A DNA stretch of 21,990 nucleotides from an uncultured Candidatus Altimarinota bacterium (GTDB lineage: Bacteria > Patescibacteriota > Gracilibacteria > BD1-5 > UBA6164): NCBI GenBank assembly GCA_937931775.1, contig CALHAQ010000121.1:1-21990 (forward strand), written 5' to 3'. The notes under the pieces are model-generated. The model was not told where the DNA came from and made no database searches. It worked only from the letters and a program-made list of their open reading frames with translations. Below are positions 8,185 to 17,496 of this stretch, in pieces. Position 1 is the stretch's first letter. The number at the start of each line of letters is the position of its first letter. Made by a program: the position numbers and the translations under genes.

Positions 8185-8868
8185 ATGAAAGCTTTCTACA
8201 AAGTTCTCTCTACTCTTATTATAGGAGTATTTATGACTACTAGCACATACGCAGCATATGATGTTGTAAGCTGTGATTCAAGTGCTACTTTTGCAGCAAA
8301 TAGTTGTGATCAGTGTTTTAGTGGAGGAGCCGTATCTGAGGGTGATAATAAAGGATTACTTACTGATGTTTGGGAAAATAATTCAGATTCAGCACAACTT
8401 CTTTTTAAAGAAGAACAAGATACACCAAGAATTGTTTCTCTCGGTGGAACATCATGGTCAGAAGTTACTGCAAGTGATAGTGTAGATTTTTGGAACTATA
8501 CTACACAATTAGATGCTCTTTATGATGAAGATAATCTTGGGTACTCTCTGCCAGCAGGTGAGTCTGTAACATGGTTGGAATCAAGTCTTGGGAGCGCATA
8601 TCAGCTCGTTTCTAGTTCAGCTCCTCAAGGAGATGAGGTAGGTATGATCATTTATGACATATCAGTTCATGCAGTAGATGCTGATGGTCTTCCAGATACA
8701 GCAACAGACACTCATAGAGAATGTGTGATGTATACTTCAGGAGAATCTATTCCTGAGACTCCAGTTCCAGAAACTCCTAGACTTCCGGAAACAGGACCAG
8801 AGCATATTATCCTTGCTCTTGCAGCACTTCTACTAGGATTCGGATTTCTTAAATTTAGAAAAAAATAA
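8185..8868 (+). CDS. Secreted LPXTG (sortase-substrate) surface protein
   Basis: 227 residues. It has a signal peptide (residues 1-23, ending TSTYA), an extracellular domain of ~170 residues, a short Pro/Glu/Thr linker (IPETPVPETPR), and a C-terminal sorting signal. That signal consists of LPETG (200-204), a hydrophobic helix (IILALAALLLGFGFLKF) and a basic tail RKK. This is the complete arrangement by which sortase A-type enzymes link proteins to the cell wall or to pili. Four cysteines sit near the N-terminus and late in the domain (CDSS, CDQC, REC) and could pair. The fold of the middle domain is not recognised. No sortase gene is in the window. Unlike nearly all neighbours, the gene contains no UGA codon: all 17 glycines are GGN. 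It has its own promoter and terminator. Confidence 0.85.
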   Translation: MKAFYKVLSTLIIGVFMTTSTYAAYDVVSCDSSATFAANSCDQCFSGGAVSEGDNKGLLTDVWENNSDSAQLLFKEEQDTPRIVSLGGTSWSEVTASDSVDFWNYTTQLDALYDEDNLGYSLPAGESVTWLESSLGSAYQLVSSSAPQGDEVGMIIYDISVHAVDADGLPDTATDTHRECVMYTSGESIPETPVPETPRLPETGPEHIILALAALLLGFGFLKFRKK

Positions 8869-8891
8869 TCATATAGTTATTTAAATATAGT

Positions 8892-8924
8892 AAAAAGTTC
8901 TTTCTACGGGAGGAACTTTTTTTT
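8892..8924 (+). terminator. Rho-independent terminator with UACG tetraloop
   Basis: AAAAAGTTC (8892-8900) pairs with GAACTTTTT (8913-8921). The inner bases TTTC/GGAG extend the stem with G-U pairs and close on C(UACG)G, a very stable UNCG-class loop. A run of eight T follows the C at 8916. Confidence 0.85.
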
Positions 8925-8987
8925 GTGTATTTGTCCAAAAACCAAAAATTAGTATTTCGTCAAGCCATATTTCTTGCGGACTTCTTT

Positions 8988-8993
8988 TATAAT
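8988..8993 (+). promoter_or_regulatory. Putative -10 box for the EF-hand protein gene
   Basis: A perfect TATAAT in CTTTTATAATGTG lies 104 bases before the chosen ATG. No good -35 is seen 16-18 bases upstream. Confidence 0.4.
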
Positions 8994-9096
8994 GTGATAG
9001 CATATAAATGTTAAATTGTTTCGACAAACACAAATACATTATTTTTATAACATATATATTATGTTTACGTTACTAAGAAATTATAAAGAGTTGTTT

Positions 9097-11385
9097 ATGG
9101 CACTTACTATAAACTCATTTGCTAGTATGGGATTAAATGCAGCTAAAGGTGCAGATACTAATAATGATGGAGTATTACACTCTGAAGAGTTTAACTCACT
9201 ACCAGATAGTGAAAAAAGAAAGATACAAAGATATCTTAAAAAAGAAGGGAAATGGGAAGAATTTAAAGAACAGAGACATATTGCATATGAAAAAAAGATA
9301 CGAGCACAAAGAAGTGTAACTAAGAGAACGAGTCAAGAACATAGATCTCTCAGAGAATCTTCAGATGTAACATCATATACAAGAACTTTAAAAAAAGGAA
9401 TGAAAGGTTCTGATGTAAAAAGTATGCAGATAGCTCTTAATAATGCTGGTTATAATGTAGGAACACCAGATGGAAAATTTGGTCCAAATACTGACACAGC
9501 ACTGAGAAACTATCAAAGAAAAGAACTTGGTCAAACAGGTGATGGTGTAATGGAACTTGGTGGTGCTACTATGGCTAGTTTTTCTCAGAATTCAGAAAGA
9601 AGTGTTTCAAAAAATATTGAAACAGCATCTAAAAAAGATATAAAAGCTCTTCAAAGACTTATCGGTACACCTGATGATGGTCAATTTGGAGAAAAATCAC
9701 ATGAAGCAATGGTTGCTTTTGTAGAAGGAGCGAGTAAGGCTCAAATAATAGAACTTCAAAGACTTATCGGTACAACAGCTGATGGTGATTTTGGAAATAA
9801 TTCAGCAATAGCATATAGTAAGTTTACCGGGTATGGTAGAAATGCTCATGGATCTAGAAATAGAGATACTACAGCGCTTGGAAGAGAGGTTATTAGTGAT
9901 CTAAAATCAATTCAAAAATATCTTAATGCCTATAATAAAACATATGGTGAAAAAGGTAGGCTCATTAGTAACAAGTCATGAATTCTTGGTATGCTTAACC
10001 AACTTGTTGGGAACACAGATTCTAAAGCTTTAGCAAAAGAACTTTGAATTTCAGAGAGAGAAGTAACAAAGTTTGCAAAAAAACTTAGAATTAAAACAGG
10101 TAGAAACTTTGAATGAGCAAGAAGATTTGCAGTGATCGCAGCTCTATCTCTTATTGTAAGTGGAGGAGCTAGTGTTGCAGTAGAAATTCTCGGTATAAAT
10201 GTATCTACAAAACTTAATAAAGGACCAAAAGTACAACATATTCTGGGGCTTCTTGCTAAGAAAGGTAATTTTAATGCAAAATATACAAAACTTCTTACAA
10301 GTAAAAACACTAAGGCAGGTGATCTAGAAGGAGTATTTGATGAATTAAATAATGAAACACTTATTCCAGCAAATCTAAAAAGAAGTATTAGTAAGGTATT
10401 CGGAAGAAACTTCTTAAGTTTTATTGGAGATATATTTGGTGCAGGAAGAGACTTTAGAAAAGCAGAAGGACTTATAGATCAGTTTATGAAAACAAATAAT
10501 GTCCATGAATGAGAAATTATCCTAAGGAAACTTTATGATATTTCTGCTGCTGAACTGAGAACACAAAGAAGTAAACTTACAAGACTTAAAAAAGAATCAA
10601 ATAATTATGATGATAGAGGAGGGATGAATATAGAAGGACAAATAGATTCAACAAGAGATAGAATTAAAAAAATGGAAAGCGCTCTTGATGGTATTCAAAA
10701 GTCTCTTTCTAAAATCGTAAATCTTTGAGATAAGCACGATAAAATTACAGGAAGAAAAAGAACATCTCAAAGAGCATCGAGTACAGCAAAATATGAAGCT
10801 ATGGCAGGAAGAGGAAGAAAACTCAGATCTATTTCAAAAAGAAATATTGAGTCTAATGCAGCCTACAGTCTTGCTCTCCCTAAACCACCTACTCAGGCAG
10901 CAATGAGAAAGCGTCTTACTCTTATAAAAGGATCAAAAGTTGAAGGAGATAAGTATTCAATGGCAGCTCATATAATGAGAGGTATAAATGAACACCACGG
11001 TCTTTCATTTACACAAGCAGAGTTTGATCATGCATTTATTAGAATGAGAAAAGTAAGCTCGAAAGAACAACAAATTATCCAAAAAGGACTTTTAAGTAAT
11101 ACAGGACGAAAACTCTCACAATCATTTCAATGAGAAGTAAAAAGTGGAAATATTACAGTAATGACTCTTAACGGTACAAACATCTATTTTAGAGGAGAGT
11201 GTAGTAATATACTTACAGTATCTCATCCACTAGAAACTACAATCCAAGGACGTACATCTATCCCACTTGCTATACCGGTATCACTCACTCCTACAACTCC
11301 AGCAGATGTTGTTGGTACGAGACCAATCATAGAAGATCCTATTGTTCTAGATGATATTGTAGTAGGAACAGTACCAGCTTTATAA
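9097..11385 (+). CDS. Large EF-hand, peptidoglycan-binding-repeat, single-membrane-segment protein
   Basis: 762 residues with UGA as Gly. Residues 20-31 are a textbook EF-hand loop, DTNNDGVLHSEE. Residues ~98-165 resemble a PG_binding_1 domain (LKKGMKGSDVKSMQ, then DGKFGPNTDTALRNYQ). Two shorter half-repeats follow at ~179-209 and ~213-243, each with the form LQRLIGT..DG.FG. Residues ~308-333 read like a helix-turn-helix (ALAKELGISEREVTKFAKKL). A hydrophobic segment lies at ~344-366, then a Lys/Arg-rich helical, partly coiled-coil region (~470-560). The C-terminal stretch contains NITVMTLNGTNIYFRGECSN and a Pro/Thr-rich tail. The ATG at 9097 was chosen for the AAAGAG upstream and because residues before it (possible ATG at 9061, TTG at 9016) look non-coding. 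No signal peptide is seen from any of these starts, so localisation is unclear. The first 294 codons have no UGA while the rest have six. Confidence 0.75.
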
Positions 11386-11390
11386 AAAAT

Positions 11391-11418
11391 TTGACATAAA
11401 AGAATTTATATTTATATT
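11391..11418 (+). promoter_or_regulatory. Promoter of the small lipoprotein/giant protein operon
   Basis: Consensus TTGACA (11391-11396), a 16-base spacer and TATATT (11413-11418, 5 of 6). Transcription would start near 11425, only about 8 bases before the ATG, so the first message may be nearly leaderless. Confidence 0.65.
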
Positions 11419-11432
11419 AATAAATACTACAT

Positions 11433-11594
11433 ATGAAAATTTTATTCATATTCATTGTTTTACTCCTTTTAGGATCTTGCTCAATTGGTAGTTCTAGTGA
11501 ATCTAACCCTAATATATCTTCAGAGATTACGGGTGAAAATACTTTAGAATGACCAATTAGAATTCAAGAATCGGAAGGTCAACCTAATTTTTAA
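11433..11594 (+). CDS. Small lipoprotein (53 residues)
   Basis: This is a short gene with a complete lipoprotein signal. MKILFIFIVLLLLGSC ends in a lipobox LGSC with Cys16 as the lipidation site. A Ser/Asn/Glu-rich mature peptide of ~37 residues follows and ends in NF before TAA. One UGA is read as Gly in LEGP. It has a strong promoter immediately upstream, and the start of the 1596-residue surface protein follows 9 bases after its stop, so the two form an operon. No family is recognised. It may be an accessory for export or anchoring of the downstream protein, or only a surface-exposed peptide (inference from position). Confidence 0.72.
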
Positions 11595-11603
11595 CAGACA
11601 TTT

Positions 11604-14600
11604 ATGATAAAGGTATACACAAGACTCATACTTATATGTATTCTATGAATATTTAGTGGAGCATCAGCTTCAGCTATAAACTTAGAATACATAAGTTCCC
11701 CTACAAATAGTTGTGCTTGAGCAAGAGTGAATTCAATAGAATACATATCTGGAAATAATGTTTCTAAGTTTATTGGAGATGAATTTTATTCATCAAGACC
11801 ACACATTATATCTGATGGAAACACAAAAGTTCAAATATATAGAGCTGATTCTGGGCTTCTTTCTAGCTGTACTTCTGCAAGTAATTGGAAGAGAATAAGT
11901 TCATATGCTCCTGGTGGAGGACAATCAGTTGTTGCCCTAGGAACGAATTGTACCTTTAATAAACCAACTAATAAGAACAAAAGAACTGTTCAATTTGTAT
12001 ATAAGGTATGATACTATGATATTACATCATGACCTAGTACGTGGAATGCTGTGTATTATAAAAATACAACAGCTCTTAGAAATGGACAACCTACCTACAA
12101 ACTTCTTAGTAATGTAGGGGTAACAAATTTTAAAGTTCATGCAAACGAGTGTCTAAATGTAGAACTCCGTTATTGTGGTGATGGTATATTAGAACCAGGA
12201 AATGGTGAAACCTGTGATCCAGGAGATCCAACAAGAAGAGGTTGGGGAAATGGTGGTTGTAGTACAAATACTTGTACACCAATCACTACTCCTGCTTGTA
12301 ACTCTCTTACTGTAGATAAAGTTGCAGGAGAAACTCCTACAAACGTTGTAGCTACATGTTCAGGTTATAAAGTAAATACATTTACAATAAATTGTGGAAA
12401 CTGACAAGTATTTACTGGAAATGGTAATAATGGAGGAAATCAAACTTTCACAAGAACGTGTAACTATACAACTGCTGGAAACTTCACTCCAAAATGTTTT
12501 ATTAATGGATCAATTTCAAATAATTCATGTCAAAAAACAGTAAGAATTACAGATCCACAACCATCTATTATTGTAGATAAGAGAGATGCTAATGTATTTG
12601 ATCTTGATGGAAATGTTGGAAATGATACACAAAGTGTATATAAATGAGAAAAAGCAGTATTTCAAATTACTGTCAGAAATAATGGTGCAGAAACACTTAA
12701 ATCTATCAAACTTATAGATGCTGTAGAAACTTCTTGTGGAACAAAGGCTGGAACAAATGTAAATCTTTTATGAAAGACCTTTGTAAATGGTGTAAACCAA
12801 AATGTAGGAATTACATTTGGAGGGCTTGGAGATCATAGTAACTCTACACTTGAGGTTGGAGAATACTTTGTATATACATGTGAAAAAGCAAATACTCAAT
12901 CAAATTATACAAATACAGTTACTTCTACTGGTATTGGGGTAACGTCAGGAACATCCGTAAGTGATTCAGATCCTACACAAGTAATATCTGTGGCTCTTCC
13001 TATACCAGAAATATCTGTAGATAAAAGAGATGCTAATGCTCAAGATCTTGATGGAAATATAGGTGGAAATGATAGCCAAACTGTATGACTTACAAACCCA
13101 GCTGTCTTCAGAATCACTGTTGAAAATACCTGACAAGAAGGATTGAGAGATATAAAGCTTAATGATCCAATATCTGCATCGTGTGCGTCAAATGGGTCAG
13201 TAAACCTTGTAGCAAAGACTTTTGTAAGCGAGGCAGGAAATACAGTAACTATTTCCGTTTCATGAGCAGGAACTCATACAGATGACATTCTTCAAGTAGG
13301 GGAAAAGTTTACATATACATGTGAAAAAGCAAATACTCAAGAAGCATATACAAATATAGTAGATGTTGTAGGTACTGGTATCATCAGTAAAAAAATTGAT
13401 ACTGATAGTGATCCTACAGAAGTAATATTAGAAAGACAACCAAGTATTCAAGTAATTAAAGAAGACGCAAATAGTAACGACAGAGATGGAATACAGTTTA
13501 ATGATACACAAACAGTAGTAGTATGAGATGAAGCAATATTTCATATAACTGTAAAAAATACTGGAAATGAAGATCTGAAGGATCTTACTCTTACAGATGT
13601 TCAAGCAAATGCTTGTGGAACAAAAGTAGGGACAACAATAGATCTCGCAGGAGCTACATTTGTAAATGGTTCAGATGTAAATGTTGTATTAAACTATCTC
13701 ACTAACTCACAAGGAGACCACAGTGATGACATATTTCAAGTTTGAGAAGAGTTTAGTTATACATGTAGTGCTCCAAATACTCAATCTAACTATATAAATA
13801 TTGTATCAGTAGATGGTATCTGAGTTATATCAGGTACACAAGTAACGGACGAAGATCCAAGTGTTGTTATAGTTGAATCTGGTGTTTACGATCTTGCTCT
13901 GAGAAAAACACTTTCAAATACAACTCCAGGACCTTTTGAGGTAGGTGATAGTGTTACTTTTGATATTGAAGTATTTAATCAAGGTAATATAGATGCAAGT
14001 AACATAGAAGTTACAGATTACATTCCTACGGGACTTACTCTCGCAGCTGGAAATGGATGGACAGCATCAGGATCTACAGCAGTAAGAACTATTACTAGTA
14101 TAGTTGCAGGATGATCGCAGTTAGTAACGATTTCATTTACTATCGATGCTAATGCTTCAAACTCTCTTATAAATTATGCAGAAATTTCTGCTGATGATGG
14201 AAATGACTGTGATAGTACTCCAGACTCAATAAACGGAAATGGAACAGGAGAAACTCTTCCTACAGGGATGATAGATAATGATATAGGGACAGGCTGTGAT
14301 ACAGGTGGTGATGAAGATGACCATGATCTTGAAACTATTACTCTTACAGCAGATCCAGAACCTTCTATTAAAATTGAAAAACTCGATGCAAATGATGCAC
14401 TTGATCAAGATGGAAATATAGGGAATGATTCTCAAAGAGTAAATAAAGGAGAAAAAGCAGTATTCAGCATTCGAGTAACGAATGATGGAACTGAAAATCT
14501 TAATACTTTAGTTCTTACAGATGCAAGAGCTCCTAACTGTGCTGGAAGTATAACGCTTCCATCAACTACTCCATCATCATGGATAGGTTTCACTACAGGT

Positions 14601-16394
14601 GGGAATGGGGATCATACAAATGCTGTACTAGAACCAGGAGAATATTTTGAATATACATGTGAAAAAGATGATACACAAAGTGATTATACAAATACAGCTG
14701 GTGTAACAGCAGTAGGTGTGGATTCAGGAATAAGTGTAAATGATAGTGATACATCTCTTGTAGATGTACCAGGAGGTGGAAGTGGAAATCCTCTTACGTG
14801 TCAATCAGCTTCTCAATCAGGAAGCGTAGTAACATGTAAAGGAAATTCAAAAGCAGATTCATTTTACCTAAAGTGTGGAGGAACTATCAAAGGACCTGTA
14901 AACTCTACTACAGTTAATGGGCAACACCAAGCAACATTTGATTGTAGCTCAGATACATATCAATGTTACGTAGATGATGACTCACTTCCAAGTTCAAATA
15001 TTGACGATTGGTTTGACCGTCAAGCATGGAAAACAAGTTCTGCCTGTTTAGTATCTGGTGGAGGAGGATGAAGTCCACATTGTGGAAATGGAATTATAGA
15101 GACAGATAAAGGAGAACAATGTGATTTTGGAACAGGAAAAAATGGAGTCGGAACGAATGCATGTACTGCCAGTTGTAAAATCAAAACTGTTAGTAGTGAT
15201 TGTGAGACAACAAATACTTGTATACTCACTTGGCCAAATGGAGGTGATATGGTATTTGGTCTCTCAGCTAAGAGTATTATCGGACATACCCAAAATCCTC
15301 TAGATGGAATGCCAAGTATTTCACTCACAAATAACTCTGATTATGATATGGCATATGATGGTCTTTGTGTAAAAAGAACGGCTGGACATAATGTACTCAA
15401 ATCATGAAATATAAGTGGTGAATACTGCGCGAATATTACTGGAGATATTATCTTTGCTTATGAGACTATTACTCTTGCTGATTACTCGGTATATCCAAAT
15501 TATACAGGTGATAAGGCAGGTATTCCAGCTGGAGCAAGTTATGAGGACTCTACTCTTACAGCAACAGTAAAAGTAGGACCAATTGATTATTACAACGCTT
15601 ACTTTGCCGAAAAAACTAATATCCGTGTTGCTAAACCAGCTGTAGTAACTACAGGATGAGGAACTTCATATGTGAAAAATACTACATCAGGTGATGTTGA
15701 AAAAATCACAGGAGGAAAAAGCGGATTTACAGATAATACCAATTTTGTAGGTGTTTCAGCCACAGATGATACTAATAGTATTTCTAGTAACGTAGAAGCT
15801 CTTAATAACTCTGATAGTGAAGCAGTTGCCAATATAAAGGATGAAAAAGATGTATATGAACAATCAGTATCAAATGTAGTTGAAGATTCTACTTTGTCTG
15901 CTACTTCTACAGTATATAGTTTCTCAGATAAATATAATGGTTTAGATAATGTCTATATAGTGAAAGGAAAGAATGTTGAAATATCATCAATCCCAGCTGG
16001 CATTACAGAGTCTACTACATTTATTGTGGAATGAGGAAATCTCACTATTACAGGAAACATTGAAACGAATGAAAATGTAGCCTTTGTAGTAAAAGGAGGA
16101 GATATTAAAATTAGATCAAATGTTGTAAAACTAGATGGAACATATATTGCTATTCCAAATACAACGGGAGGAAATATTACAAGTCAACCATCTGCTGATC
16201 AACTTGTTGTTGATGGATCACTTTATGGAAATATAGAAAACCTTGTACAAAATAGATATTACATTGCTCAAGATGGTGATCAACTCTCTGTTGGTACAAT
16301 TGTAAGTTTCGGTTCAGGATTATTTACTCGACCAGCTCCACTTGTGAGTCAGTTCGTAGGAGAATACCTAGAATCTGAAAAAGTAGCAAAATAA
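11604..16394 (+). CDS. Giant secreted repeat protein (DUF11-like repeats, Cys-rich modules)
   Basis: 1596 residues with UGA as Gly. There is a signal peptide (1-24, ending SGASASA), an N-terminal Cys-containing domain and a Cys-rich module CGDGILEPGNGETCDPGD at ~191, of the DUF4215/Myxococcus Cys-rich type. Three ~150-residue repeats start at residues 320, 468 and 613. A canonical DUF11 domain (~760-915, DLALRKTLSNTTPGPFEVGD) is followed by a fourth repeat at 920 and a second Cys-rich module CGNGIIETDKGEQCDFG at ~1160. The C-terminal ~200 residues are beta-rich (VKGKNVEISSIPAGI, FVVKGGDIKI) and resemble carboxy-terminal regions of other CPR surface proteins. No LPXTG or C-terminal membrane helix is present, so retention must be by another route. 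This fits an adhesin or stalk-like surface protein. About 18 of its many glycines are UGA. Confidence 0.82.
12561..13004 (+). repeat. Protein repeat copy 1 of 4 in the giant surface protein
   Basis: Residues 320-467. It opens with IIVDKRDANVFDLDGN and NDTQSV, an Asp/Asn-rich loop that could bind calcium, continues with KGEKAVFQITVRNNG and closes with EYFVYTCEKANTQSNYTNT. A 28-base stretch at its end (12872-12899) is identical to one in copy 2 (13313-13340). Confidence 0.8.
13005..13439 (+). repeat. Protein repeat copy 2 of 4
   Basis: Residues 468-612. It opens with ISVDKRDANAQDLDGN and NDSQTV and closes with KFTYTCEKANTQEAYTNIV. It is closest to copy 1 in sequence, including an identical 28-base block. 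Confidence 0.8.
13440..13880 (+). repeat. Protein repeat copy 3 of 4
   Basis: Residues 613-759. It opens with IQVIKEDANSNDRDG and NDTQTV, has IFHITVKNTGNEDLKDLTL in the middle and closes with EFSYTCSAPNTQSNYINIV. It has diverged more than copies 1 and 2. Confidence 0.78.
14361..14780 (+). repeat. Protein repeat copy 4 of 4, separated by a DUF11 domain
   Basis: From residue 920. It opens with IKIEKLDANDALDQDGN and NDSQRV, has EKAVFSIRVTNDG and closes with EYFEYTCEKDDTQSDYTNT. The DUF11-like unit at 13881-14360 lies between copies 3 and 4. Confidence 0.78.
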
Positions 16395-16405
16395 AACTAA
16401 TGTAT

Positions 16406-16444
16406 AAAAAATAAAGAGTTTCACTATGAAACTCTTTATTTTTT
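16406..16444 (+). terminator. Strong terminator after the giant surface protein
   Basis: An 18-base perfect inverted repeat runs from A-rich 16406-16423 to T-rich 16427-16444, around the 3-base loop CTA, with GAGTTTCA/TGAAACTC at the top. It ends in six T. Confidence 0.9.
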
Positions 16445-16452
16445 GCTATAAT
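16444..16452 (+). promoter_or_regulatory. Extended -10 promoter of trpS
   Basis: TGCTATAAT is a perfect TATAAT with the TG extended -10 element, starting at the last base of the terminator T-run. The extended element explains the lack of a -35, whose position would fall inside the terminator stem. The leader would be about 23 bases. Confidence 0.6.
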
Positions 16453-16481
16453 CTCTACTAATATATTCTATTATAGAAACA

Positions 16482-17447
16482 ATGAGAATACTGACGTGAG
16501 TAAAACCTACGGGGAATGGAATGCACCTATGAAATTATTTAGGAATGTATAAACCATTTATTCAGCAAGCAGAATGAAATGAGGCATTCTTATTTCTGCC
16601 TGACTTTCATTCTCTTACTTCAGTGCATGATAGTGAAACTATGAGGAAAAATAAACATAGGTTAGCAGCCGAACTTTTTGCACTTATGCCTGATGGCACT
16701 CCATTTATGATATTTGAACAATCAAAGATGGAGTATATAAATGATATAACATGGATTCTCTCAAGTGTTACTCCATATAGTTTGATGCTGAGAGCTCATA
16801 GTTTTAAAGATAGTCAAAATAAGAATAGTGATATTAACATGGCAGTGTTTAATTATCCTATACTCATGACAGCAGATATTATTGGCTATGATGTAGATAT
16901 TGTTCCAGTATGAAAAGACCAAAAACAGCATCTTGAATTTGCGAGAGATATTGCTGGGAATTTTAATAAGACTTATGATATAGATTTTTTCAAACTTCCT
17001 GAACCATATATACAAGAAGATGTAGCACTTATTCCGTGAATCGATGGAAGGAAAATGAGTAAAAGCTATGATAATTTTATTGGGATATTTGATGATGAAA
17101 AAATTCTTAAAAAAAGAATTATGTCTATCGTCACTGGAAGTGAGTGACTTGATGATCCGAAAGATCCAGAGTCTTGTAATGTATTTGCTCTAATGAAGTA
17201 CTTTGCTTCTCAAGAGAAGCTCACACAAGTGCGTGATAAGTATATATCAGGTTGATATGGCTATGGCCATGCGAAATTAGAACTACTCGAAATGCTTTTA
17301 GAATATTTTGCTCCTGCAAGAGAAAAATATCAGAAATATATGGATGATTATTCACTCGTTCAAAAACAATTAGATATTTGAAATGCAAAAGCTAGTCAAC
17401 TCCATCGAGAGAAGTATGAAAAACTCAAAGAAATAGTCTGACTATAG
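16482..17447 (+). CDS. trpS: Tryptophanyl-tRNA synthetase
   Basis: 321 residues with UGA as Gly, typical for bacterial TrpRS (~325-335). The enzyme charges tRNA-Trp in the cytoplasm. Class I signatures are clear: TGVKPTGNGMHLGN (residues 5-18, HIGH region), PVGKDQKQHLEFARDIA (142-158) and KMSKS (191-195). UGA codons specify the Gly of HLGN, Gly144 of PVGKDQ and others: 9 of 21 glycines in all, while Trp is TGG (ITWIL). The UGA reassignment in this organism is therefore to Gly, not Trp. It has its own extended -10 promoter and a strong terminator, and ends with TAG. The last two residues, Gly-Leu, agree with the common C-terminal GL of the family. Confidence 0.95.
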
Positions 17448-17452
17448 GATAT

Positions 17453-17496
17453 AACTATTAAAAAAACTCCTCGTGTAAGGAGTTTTTTTAATAGTT
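17453..17496. terminator. Bidirectional terminator between trpS and the minus-strand operon
   Basis: A 19-base perfect inverted repeat (17453-17471 and 17478-17496) surrounds the loop CGTGTA. Runs of seven A and seven T lie inside the stem, with CTCCT/AGGAG at the top. It can serve both convergent units. The stop codon of the minus-strand gene (17488-17490) lies inside the stem. Confidence 0.9.

Noticed and set aside
12561..14780. Repeats as a CRISPR array or transposon
   Set aside because: The repeats are coding, ~440 bases long, differ at DNA level, and form one secreted protein with the flanking domains.
16482..17447. UGA read as tryptophan, as in mycoplasmas
   Set aside because: TrpRS, IF-2 and PyrH have UGA at invariant Gly positions, and Trp residues are TGG. 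Trp at HLGN or GGGN would destroy the active sites.
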